Below, in pieces: positions 49,441 to 59,781 of a stretch of DNA of 64,000 bases. Origin of the DNA: Phocoena phocoena (Eukaryota; Chordata; Mammalia; Artiodactyla; Phocoenidae); the NCBI RefSeq assembly GCF_963924675.1, contig NC_089236.1, positions 28,543,319-28,607,318 on the forward strand, given 5' to 3'. The first letter of the stretch is position 1. The number at the start of each line of letters is the position of its first letter. Made by a program: the position numbers and the translations under genes. Under the pieces are notes generated by a model that had not been told where the DNA came from, searched no databases, and saw only the letters and a list, made by a program, of their open reading frames with translations.

Positions 49441-51329
49441 TGCTCCAATTCTAAGCTATTTCCAGTTTTTACATCACTCTTCAGTTTGATTTTTTTTTTT
49501 TTGGAAATATTTTTATTACATAATGCTTCTCTTTGTCTCATAACTTTATGCCTTCAACACTGACATGTTGGAAACAACTATACTGGTTTCTTATGATCTT
49601 GATTTGTTTGTCATATTTCTTTCCTTTGGACTTTCTGCATTCTTTTTTGGTCCTCATTTGTTTTCTTTCCCATAGTTCTACAGACTATCAAAGGTGTTTA
49701 CGATGAGATTCTTCCCTCTTACTGTACCAAGAAACACATAGAAAACAAGCAAACCTATTGGAAAAGGGTAACAACATATTTTTCCTATTCACAAATCTTT
49801 CACAAGTTTTGTTTTGCTTTGTTTATTCCCAGAAGACAATTTTACTTGCAACTGATCATGTCCTTTCCCTTCTATTTCTTCACAAAATACTTAGAATTTG
49901 GTATCTTACCACACTCCCCTAACTTTAAACTTTCCCTCTTGTCCACAAACACACAATAAATTTTTCAACACATTTAGCATTTGATCAACTCCTAATTGTT
50001 TCGTCATAAGTCCTTCTTTTAGAGAAACATTAGCTCCCCTTATTCTTTAACTCTGAAACTACATTAATTAAAAGCAAAAAAAAAAAAAAATGTAATTGCA
50101 ACTCTTCCGGGTAATAGGTATTGTGTGCTGAGAGTATCAATATACATTTGTCAGCTCCAAACAGGAAAACTTTCTATTCTTGTTGTCGCTATTATTATGA
50201 TTATAATTATTAATATTCACTTCTGTACTTTTTTCTCATATGGAATATAACATGTTAAATAATGAGAGTTTTCACATAAGTGATTCCTTGAAAATCTCAT
50301 GTATTTCTATAGATCTTCCTAAAATGTTAATAGCACTCTCTTTCTTCCCAAATAAAAGACTTCAATGTGTGTAAAACTTTTTTTCAGTGTTTTAAAATAT
50401 AATGATTTTCTTTATAACTTTAACACAAAATACATATTTAAATAGAAACAAATACTAGCAGTGAAGGAGAGGAGTTTCTGAAGTTAAGCTAATTTTCTTC
50501 AAAAGATTATAGTTTACCTCAAAAATGATTCTCAAAGTTTAAAAAAGAATAATAATATTTATGAGGGTTTTAAACTAAATGTTATGACTAACTCTGACTT
50601 TATGTGTATTCACTCTACTTATAAAAATCAGAAAACAATTCAACCTACTTATACAAATTAGAAGGCTAACTCAATTGTTAAAAAATAAACACCATCAAAT
50701 ATTCTTCTTTTCAATCTAAAACGAAATAATATATTTAACTCTTCATGTCCTGTAGGAATTACTTCTAAAGAATAAAAAATAGAAACTTTTGCTATATAAA
50801 TACATAACACATGAATAGGTAAATAATTTATTAAAAATAGAATCCAATATTATCCTAGAGTACTAATTAGACATTATCTATAATGTGACAATAACTTGCT
50901 TTACAATTTCAAAAATTACCACAAATTTCCAAAGTAATGTCAATTATCAAGATTGTTTAAATGTGGGCATATTTGTGTTGTATGTTTTAAATTTTATTTT
51001 CTATATCCTTGCTCAGTTAAAGAGATCTATATCTTATTCTTATAGATAAAAAGCTATAGGGATGCTTTTGCATTCATAATCATGTACTATTATCTGCAAT
51101 CATATGCATAATGCTATTTTCCTCCTCATTTATTTAGTGAAGACAATTTTCCTAGAACTCTAACTTTTATATCTGGATTGAACCAATTGATTTCTAAACT
51201 TATGAACAATTGTCAGAATGGGATTTTACTATATCTTATTCCTGGTTTATTTCTAAAATTTGACAACATCACCTTATTAAAATGTAAATTCCCTACAATA
51301 AAATGCACTGATTATAACTGTTCAGATAG
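49441..51329. other. AT-rich unassigned DNA
   Basis: No gene or nameable repeat recognised. Short poly(T) at 49489-49501 and an A-run at about 50076-50090. Confidence 0.4.
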
Positions 51330-52240
51330 ATGGGCTTTGACAAACTAGTATATATACCACAATTAAGATATTGAAAGTTCCCATCATCTCCAAGAGCTTG
51401 CTGGAGCCAATTCTCTACTCCTTAGCCCAGAAAATCACTGGTTTGACTACTATCACATTAGACTAGAGTTGCCTACTTTAAAAGTGATATGAATGGAATA
51501 ATATACTTATATAATAGTGTAATATTTTAGAGATAAATTCACATTGATGTGATGTCTATAGTCATTTTTTAAACATTTAATTCCTGTACTGTATTCCATT
51601 TATGTGTTTGTTCTCCTACCTATGAATACTTGGATTGTTTCCAATTTGGGGTTTTAAGAGAAAGCTACAAGGAACAATCTTGTACACTTTTTGTTGTTGT
51701 TGAAATATATTTTCATTTCTCTTAGCTAAATATCTAGGAGTGAAATTGCTGTGGCATTTAGTAAGTGTATATTTACATTTGTAAAAAATTGTCAAACTGC
51801 TTTCCAAATTGGTTTCACAATTTTATATTTACACCAGCAATGTATGAGTGCTCTAGTTTCTGCATATCTTCACCAGCTCTTGGTATTGTCCATCTTTTAA
51901 TTTTGGCTATTCTGGGGAGTGTGTAGTGTTACCTGTTGTGACTTTAATATGAAATTGCATTGTCCTGATGACTGAAACACTGAACATTTTTCCTGAGCAT
52001 ATTAGTCATATGTATATCTGTGTGTGTATGTGCCATTCGTTTACCTCTCTGAACATTTTTATTGTGTTTATCTCATTTTTGAGTTATACATTTTCTTTAG
52101 ATACACAGAATACAAGTTCTTGATCTTATATATTTTTTGTAAACATTTTATTCCACTGTTGCTTTTCATTTACTTTTAATGGAAGGTTTTGAAGACTAAT
52201 AGTTTTAATGAAGTCCAGTTTACCAATTTTGTTCTACCTT
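51330..52240 (-). mobile_element. Ancient L1 (L1M/ME-type) 3' part
   Basis: Reverse-strand old L1 3' region. TGTATTCCATTTATGTG, GGATTGTTTCCAATTTGGGG and CTAAATATCTAGGAGTGAAATTGC are the decayed counterparts of the ORF2 C-terminal region. Frame lost. Limits approximate. Confidence 0.75.
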
Positions 52241-52344
52241 AATGAATTTTGTTGTGTTTATGTATATAATTATGTATATGTTTTAAGTATATGTATGTAT
52301 TGACATATACATTTAAAATATTTTGATTTGTTGCTAGATTATTT

Positions 52345-52434
52345 ATTTATTTATTGAAATATAGTTGATTTACAATGTTGTGTTACTGATAGTTTCAGGT
52401 GTACAGCACAGTAATTTAGTTATATATATACATA

Positions 52435-52491
<57 letters not shown>

Positions 52492-53184
52492 TTTTTAGAT
52501 TCTCTTCCATTATAGGTTATTACAAGGTATTGAGTATAGTTCCCTGTGCTATACAGTAGGTCCTTGTTGGTTACCTATTTTATACAGAGTAGTGTGTATA
52601 TTTTTATCCAAAACTTCTAATTAATACCTCCTCCCCCTTTCCCTCTTGGTAACCATATGTTTGTTTTCCATCTCTATGAGTCTATTTCTGTTTTGTAAAT
52701 AATTTCATTTTTTAGATTCCATTTATAAGTGATATCATATGACATTTGTCATTCTCTGTCTGATTTACTTCATTTAATATGATAATCTCTAGATCCATCC
52801 ATGTTGCTGCAGATTACATTATTTCTTTATTTCTTATGGCTGAGTAATATTCCATTCTGTATATATACCATATCTTCTTTATCTATTCGTCTGTTGATGG
52901 ACACTTAGGTTGTTTCCATGTCTTGGCTATTGTAAACAGCACTACTATGAACATTCAGGTGCATGTATCTTTCCAAATTAGAGTTTTCATATTTTCTGGA
53001 TATATGCCCAGAAATGGGGTCACTGGATCATATGGTAACTCTATTTTTAGTTTTTTTAAGGAAGCTCCATGCTGTTCTCCAAAGTGTCTGCACCAATTTA
53101 CATTCTCACCTACAGTGTTGGAGGCTTCCTTTTTCTCCACACCCTCTCAAGCATTTATTATTTCTAGAATTTTTGATGATAATA
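52345..53184 (-). mobile_element. Older L1 3' half (minus) of a 5'-inverted copy
   Basis: L1 3'UTR plus ORF2 C-terminus in reverse, closely related to 4080-4567/11873-12319. It contains the (TA)n at 52421-52489. At about 53184 it meets plus-strand L1 ORF2 sequence, which is treated as the inverted 5' part of the same insertion. Confidence 0.85.
52421..52489. repeat. (TA)n microsatellite in L1 3'UTR
   Basis: About 68 bp of TA with a CATATATATG interruption. Same site as the TA run at 4139-4180 in a related copy. Confidence 0.95.
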
Positions 53185-53345
53185 ACTCTCCAGAAAGTGG
53201 ACATAGAGGGAACATACCTCAACATAATAAAGGACATATATGACAAACCCACAGCTAACATCATACTCAATGGTGAAAAGCTGTAAACATTTCCTCTAAG
53301 ATGAGGAAGAAGACAATGATGCCCACTCTTGCCACTTTTATACAT
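53185..53345 (+). mobile_element. Inverted L1 ORF2 RT segment (5' part of the 52345 copy)
   Basis: Plus-strand sequence equivalent to the RT palm entry: [20 protein letters not shown] followed by [13 protein letters not shown] (53187-53286), then a decayed [13 protein letters not shown] region. Head-to-head with the L1 on its left, as in twin-priming inversions. Confidence 0.85.
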
Positions 53346-53369
53346 TTAGTACAATATATAAGAACACAT

Positions 53370-53515
53370 GTCAATTTACCCTTCTGTAAAATGAGGATGA
53401 TGATATCATTCATTTCATAGGATTTTTGGCCTTACTGACAAAAATGTTTGTAAAGTATTTTGGAAACAACCCAATACATAATAAGCACAAAATAAATATT
53501 AGTTAGTATTATTAC
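53370..53515 (+). mobile_element. MIR SINE relic, 3' part
   Basis: CTTCTGTAAAATGAGGATGATG, TTTCATAGGATTTT, GTAAAGTATTTTGGAAACA and AATACATAATAAGCACAAAATAAATATTAG follow the MIR consensus order. The tRNA-like 5' part is missing, apparently truncated at the L1 junction. Confidence 0.75.
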
Positions 53516-53674
53516 TAACTAGTCAAAAATTCTGAGATTAATGCAATGAAATTTCTAAGCATGAGAGTTTCTAATTAAGAGGTGACATAATTGTGACAAT
53601 AACCATATAAAGAGTCAACCAACAGATTAATTTGGCAGCACAGTCCTGAATTAGCCTTTCACAATTCTAATATC

Positions 53675-54172
53675 CAGGCAAACCTTGGAGATATTGGTGT
53701 TTGGTTCCAGATCATCACATTAAAGTGAATATTGCACTTGGACTTTTTGGTTTCCCAGCTCATACAAAAGATATGTTTACACTATACTGCAGTCTATAAT
53801 GTGTGTAATAGTATTACTTAAAAAAACAATGTACCTACCTTAATTAAAAATTATTTTACTAATTAAAAAATATTTTATTGCTAAAAAATTGTAACCATCA
53901 TCTGAGGCTTCAGCAAGCTGTAATCTTTTTATAATAGTAACATCAAAGATCACTATTTACAGATCACTATAACAAATATAATAATGATGAAAAAGTTTGA
54001 AATATTGTGAGAATCACTAAACTGTGACACAGAGACTTGATGTAAGCAAATGTTGGAGAAATGGCATCAATAGACTTGCTCAATGCATGGTTGCCTCAAA
54101 CCTTCAATTTGTACAAAACACAATGTCTTTTACGCACAATAAAGAAAAGTACAATGAAATGAGATATGTCTG
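53675..54172. mobile_element. Tigger1-type DNA transposon, internally deleted
   Basis: The left terminal sequence CAGGCAAACCTTGGAGATATT (53675-53695) and the right terminus ...ACAATGAAATGAGATATGTCTG (ending 54172) are the inverted ends of Tigger1 (pogo-like, Tc1/mariner superfamily). The inner sequence keeps landmarks from both ends (CATCATCTGAGGCTTCAGCAAG on the left; AACATCAAAGATCACTATTTACAG and GGAGAAATGGCATCAATAGACTTGC on the right) but lacks the transposase coding centre; the join is near 53930. TA follows the right end (54173-54174). A non-autonomous, long-dead copy; the superfamily moved by cut-and-paste with TA duplication. Confidence 0.85.
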
Positions 54173-54174
54173 TA

Positions 54175-54960
54175 TACATGCTGAAAACTACAGAATATTG
54201 GTTAAAGGAATTAAATAAAACAAAGAGATAAGTTGTCTCCTTGAAACAGAAGACAGTAATTTTGACTCAGTATTTTCAAAATGTTAATTTTTTACAAACT
54301 GATTTACAGTTTCAATGCCAACCCAGTCAAAATTCTATTTTTTTTTAACTAGGGTTGGCAAGTAGATTCTAAAATTTGTATGTAAAAGCCAAAGGATTAG
54401 ATTAGCTAACAATTTTCAAAAAAGAAAATCAAAGATGGAGAATTTAAAGTTATGATTTACTGTATATAAAGTAAGACAGTGACCCAGGCAATTTAACATT
54501 AGCATAAATGTGGGTATAAAGAGAATAAAGCAGAGTAAACAGTTCAGAAATACTGTCAAATATATAAAGTCAGTTGATTTTATTTTGAACAAAAGTACTA
54601 AGATCAGGCAACTGAGAGAAACTCTAGTCTTTTCAACAGATGATACAAGAACAATTGAATATTTTATGAGCAAAATAATTGAAAATAAATCTCAGCTTTT
54701 ACCACACATCATAAAAAATAATAATGAGATAAATTATATATTTACATATAAAACTGAAAAAATATTCTAAAAAAAAAAGGGGAAAATCTTCGACACTGGG
54801 TAATCTAAGGATTTCTCAGAACAAAATGCATTAGCATAAGTAAAGGAAAAAAATTGATATACTGGACCCCATCAAAAAATATGCTCTTTATATTGTATGC
54901 TCTTTTAATGAGAGCAAAAACTTAAAATATTATTTTAATATATATAAATTAAAATTTGAG
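54175..54960 (+). mobile_element. Ancient L1 ORF2 relic
   Basis: Plus-strand scraps of old L1 ORF2. GAAAACTACAGAATATTGG followed by AAAGGAATTAAA (54181-54212) corresponds to the '[11 protein letters not shown]' area; TCAATGCCAACCCAGTCAAAATTC (54313-54336) and AAAATTTGTATGTAAAAGCCAAAGG (54371-54395) to the following segment. Frame destroyed. Confidence 0.65.
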
Positions 54961-56393
54961 TAATTTAATTAATTATGGTACATCCATGTAATATATTTGC
55001 ATGCTTATTAGAAAACATTATTTTGTTTACTTAGACATGGCCATTTTTTGTGGAATTGCCTTTATGTCATAGGCCAAAAAATATCTGAAGAAAGAAGGAA
55101 GACATGAGTAATATCATACTGAAGACATGAGTAATATCATACTGATCATGATGGTACTATTAAATATTAGATGAGATGGGGTCATTGAAATTTTCTACTG
55201 TTAAGTGAATTTTCTTATTAAAGTTAATATAATATTTTCTTATAAGTTTTTGCTTCAGATAAAGTGATTTAGGATTGAATGAGATGCAGCACTCCCATGT
55301 GTCTCTCACAATGTATGCCTTTATCACAAGAAAACACTTTTACTTTTTAACATGCAAAATTTTATACTATTGAGAATATTTAAGACCATGGAAAACAAGA
55401 ATTCTAATATAAAACTAGTTGAGGTCAATATATTCTAGATAAAGATCTGGAAAAATGAACCTGAAAGGAATAAGAGTTCAAAGGTGGTTTTTGATGCATG
55501 CTTATATATTACACTCTTAGTAAAGGAAAAAAGATGTTTTAAATATGGGACTCGACTCACATTGATTATTTTGTTGTTCTGATCCAATTCCAGTAACACA
55601 TTAATGTGCATATTAATATTTCTGCTGGGAAGCAGCATCATTTATTTTCTATTTTCTCATATCCTGGCTTTGCCTATTCACCATTATTAAATATATACAT
55701 ATTCTTAAAATCATCTCCTACAGTTTTAAATATTCTTATGGAAATGTTGTAAATTTTTTTAAAAATCCATAGGTTTTAGTGCTATTCAAATAAAGACTAT
55801 TTTAAATTTACAATTAATATTTACTAGTTTGTGTTTGTATGTATCATCTCTGAAATTTCAAACTAGCCTTAAATAATACCTATAAAAATATTAAAGCTTA
55901 CTCTGTGTTCTGGAAGTCAAAGGAAGGGGTCTTGAATTAGAACATTAATAAAGAATTGAGTTGATACTGGATAAAGTCACCCCCCCTACCCACCCACCTT
56001 TGGCACACCCATTACGGCACCAAGTAAAGAATTTTACAGAGCTGACTTTGGTTGGGCTAAATTGAGTTGCTTGAATAATTAGTGTGACCAGAGGCACCAA
56101 TTTCAGAGGAATAATTCAAATTGTTAACAATAAGAGTAGTTAAATCCCTGACCTATGGGGTCAGGTCCATCTGATCACCTAAGACCATAAGTATGATGCT
56201 AGTGGAGTCAAGTGTAGATGTAATGATAGATGAGTTCTATGAGCACTTCCATTTTATTGAAGTTCTATAATAATTGAAGGCCCAATTATATGAGTTAGGT
56301 TTATGGTTAATATTAGCTTTCATGGCTTAAATAGCAGGTGTACATATAAGCACAAAATATTGAAGTGATTTCCAGTTATTGGTGATACAACAT
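54961..56393. other. AT-rich unassigned DNA
   Basis: No gene or nameable repeat. Holds a perfect 23-bp tandem duplication at 55098-55143 and a C-rich run at 55981-55999. Confidence 0.45.
55098..55143. repeat. 23-bp perfect tandem duplication
   Basis: Two identical copies of a unit that begins GAAGACATGAG and ends ATCATACT (55098-55120 and 55121-55143). Confidence 0.97.
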
Positions 56394-56431
56394 GTGATTT
56401 TATTTTATTTTATTTTTATTTATTTTATTTT

Positions 56432-56631
56432 AATTTTTTTGTGGTACACGGGCCTCTCACTGTTGTGGCCTCTCCCGTTGTGGAGTACAGGCTCCGGGCA
56501 CATAGGCTCAGCAGCCATGGCTCATGGATCTAGCCGCTCCACGGCATGTGGGATCTTCCCATACCGGGACACGAACCCGTGTCCCCTGCATCAGCAGATG
56601 GACTCTCAACCACTGCACCACCAGGGAAGCC
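56432..56631 (-). mobile_element. CHR-type SINE, minus strand, at an L1 tail
   Basis: The reverse complement starts GGCTTCCCTGGTGG at 56631, with A and B box regions still visible, and ends in a T-rich run. TGATTTTA-beginning, T-rich sequence lies on both sides (about 56395-56431 and 56634-56665). The right copy runs into the T-tail of the adjoining L1, suggesting insertion beside that tail. Confidence 0.92.
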
Positions 56632-56655
56632 TATGATTTTACTTTACTCTATTTA

Positions 56656-59390
56656 TTTTATTTTGTTAACATCTTTATTGGAGTATAATTGCTTTACAAT
56701 GGTGTGTTAGTTTCTGCTTGATAACAAAGTGAATCACTTATGCATATACATATATTCCCATATCTCTACCCTCTTGCATCTCCCTCCCTCTCACCCTCCC
56801 TATCCAACCCCTCTAGGTGGTCAAAAAGTACCAAGCTGATCTCCCTGTGATATGTAGCTGCTTCCCACTAGCTATCTACCTTACGTTTGGTAGTGTATAT
56901 ATGTCCATGACTCTCTCTCACTTTGTCACAGCTTACCCTTCCCCCTCCCCATATCCTCAAGTCCATTCTCAAGTAGGTCTGAGTGTTTATTTCCATCTTG
57001 TCCCTGGTTCTTAATGAGGTTTTTTTTTTTCTTTTTCTTACATTCCATATATATGTGTTAGCATATGGTATTTGTTTTTCTCTTTCGGACTTACTTCACT
57101 CTGTATGACAGACTCTAGGTCAATCGACCTCACTACAAATAACTCAATTTTGTTTCTTTTTATGGCTGAGTAATGTTCTATTGTATATATGTGCCACATC
57201 CTCTTTATCCATTCATCTGTTGATGTACAATATTTGAATTATTGTTTTCTCCGGGTATATGCCCAGGAGTGGGATTGCTGGGTCATATGGTAGTTCTATT
57301 TGTAGTTTTTTAAGGAATCTCCATATTGTTCTCCATAGTGGCTGTATCAACTTACATTCCCACCAACAGTGTATGAGGGTTCCCTTTTCTCCACACCCTC
57401 TCCAGCATTTACGGTTTGTAGATTTTTTTATGATGGCCATTCTGACCGGTATAAGATGATATCTCATTCTAGTTTTAATTTGCATTTCTCTAATGATTAA
57501 TGACATTGAGCACCCTTTCAGATGTTTTTTGACAATCTGTATATCTTCTTTGGAGAAATGTCTATTTACGTCTTTTGCCCATTTTTGGAATGGGCTTTTT
57601 GTTCTTTTTGATATTGAGCTGCATGAGCTGCTTGTAAATTTTGGAGATTAATCCTTTGTCAGCTGCTTCATTTGCAGATATTTTCTCCCATTCTGAGTGG
57701 TCTTTTCATCTTGTTTATGGTTTCCTTTGCTGTGCAAAAGCTTTTAAGTTTCATTAGGCACCATTTGTTTCTTTGTTTTTATTTCCATTTCTCTAGGAGG
57801 TGGGTCAAAAAGGATCTTGCTCTGATTTATGTCACAGAGTGTGCAGCTTATGTTTTCCACTAAGATTTTGACTGTGTCTGGCCTTACATTTAGGTCTTTA
57901 ATCCATTTGGAGTTTATTATTGTGTATGGTGTTAGGGAGTGTTCTAATTTCATACTGTTACATGTACCCATCCAGTTTTCCCAGCACCAATTATTGAAGA
58001 GGCTGTACTTTTTCCACTGTATATTCTTTCCTCCTTTATCAAAGATAATGTGACGATATGTGCGTGGGATAATCTCTGAGCTTTCTATCCTATTCCATTG
58101 ATGTATATTTTTGTTTTTGTGCCAGTACCATACTGTCTTGATTACTGTAGCTTTGTAGTACAGGCTAAACCCAGGGAGCCTCATTCCTCCAGCTCCGTTT
58201 TTCTTTCTTAAGATTGCTTTGGCTATCCGGGGTCTTTTGTGTTTTCATACAAATTGTGATATTTTTTGTTCTAGTTATGTGAAAAATGCCAGTGGTAGTT
58301 TGATAAGGATTGAATTGAATCTGTTGATTGCTTTGGGTAGTAGAGTCATTTTCACAATGTTGATTCTTCCAATCCAAGAACATGGTATATCTCTCCATGT
58401 TTTTGGATCATCTTTAATTTCTTTCATCAGTGTCTTATAATTATCTGCATAAAGGTCAATTGTCTCCTTAGGTAGGTTTTTCTTAGATATTTTACTGTTT
58501 TGTTGCAATGGTAAATGGGAGTGTTGCCGTAATTTCGTTTTCAGATTTTTCATCATTAGTGTTACTATAGGAATTGTAGAGATTTCTGTACATTAATTTT
58601 GTATCCTGATACTTTACCAAATTCATTGATTAGCTCTAGTAATTTTCTGGTAGCATCTTTAGGATTCTCTATGTATAGTATCATGTCATCTGCAGACAGT
58701 GACAGCTTTACTTCTTTCCAATTTGAATTCCTTTAATTTCTTTTTCTTCTCTGATTTCTGTGGCTAAAACTTCCAAAACTATGTTGAATAATAATGGTGA
58801 GAGCGGGCAACCTTGTCTTGTTCCTGATCTTAGTGGAAATGGTTTCAGTTTTTCACCATTGAGAACACTGTTGGCTGTGGGTTTGTTATAATGCTGAGGA
58901 AAGTTCCCTGTATGCCTACTTTCTGGAGGGTTTATATCATAAATGGGTGTTGAATTTTGTCAAAAGCTTTTTCTTCATCTATTGAGATGATCATATGTTT
59001 TTTCTCCTTCAATTTGTTAATATGGTGTATCACATTGATTGATTTGTGTATATTGAAGAATCCTTGCATTCCCAGGATAAACCCCACTTGATCATGGTGT
59101 ATGATCCTTTTAATGTGCTGTTGGATTCTGTTTGCTAGCAATTTGTTGAAGATTTTTACATCTATGTTCGTCAGTGATATTGGTCTGGAGTTTTCTTTCT
59201 TTGTGACATCTTTGTCTAGCTTTGGAATTAGGTGATGGTGGCCTTGTAGAATGAGTTTGGAAGTGTTCCTCCCTCTGTTATATTTTGGAAGAGTTTGAGA
59301 AGGATAGGTATTAGCTCTTTTCTAAATGTTTGAGAGAATTCGTCTGTGAATCCATCTTGTCCTGGGCTTCTATTTGTTGGAAGATTTTTA
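56656..59390 (-). mobile_element. L1 LINE, minus strand, cut by a younger L1
   Basis: The L1 3' tail and 3'UTR (56656-57037) are followed by ORF2 back to the linker/RT start. At about 59391 the sequence switches, in the middle of the ORF2 linker (GTTGGAAGATTTTTA...), to the T-tail of another L1. The rest of this element must lie beyond the window. Confidence 0.94.
57038..59390 (-). pseudogene. L1 ORF2, C-terminal two thirds, decayed
   Basis: Stop TAA at 57040-57038 after MLTHIYG-Met. Blocks: Cys-rich C-terminus (57506-57213; Cys-Trp-Arg-Gly-Cys-Gly...His-Cys-Trp-Trp-Glu-Cys), connection (58184-57744), thumb (58398-58165, 58556-58275), and RT fingers/palm (59141-58932). Several indels; one near 57225 deletes part of the C-terminal segment after 'EKTIIQ'. 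Interrupted at 59391. Inactive. Confidence 0.9.
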
Positions 59391-59781
59391 TTTTTTATTT
59401 ATTTATTTATATTTTAACATCTTTATTGGGGTATAATTGCTTTACAATGGTGTGTTAGTTTCTGCTTTATAACAAAGTGAATCAGCTATACATATACATA
59501 TGCTCCCATGTGTCTTCCCTCTTGCGTCTCCCTCCCTCCCACTCTCCCCCTCCCACCCCTCCAGGCAGTCCCAAAGCCCCGAGCTAATATCCCTGTGCCT
59601 TGCGGCTGCTTCCCCCTAGCTATCTACCTTACTACATTTGTTAGTGTGTATATGTCCATGACTCTCTCTCGCCCTGTCAAAACTCACCCTTCCCCCTCCC
59701 CATATCCTCAAGTCTGTTCTCCAGTAGGTCTGTGCCTCTATTCCTATCTTATCCCTAGGTTCTTCATGACATTTTTTTCCT

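Noticed and set aside
55098..55143. CRISPR-like repeat
   Set aside because: Only two abutting units with no spacer, in a mammalian genome.
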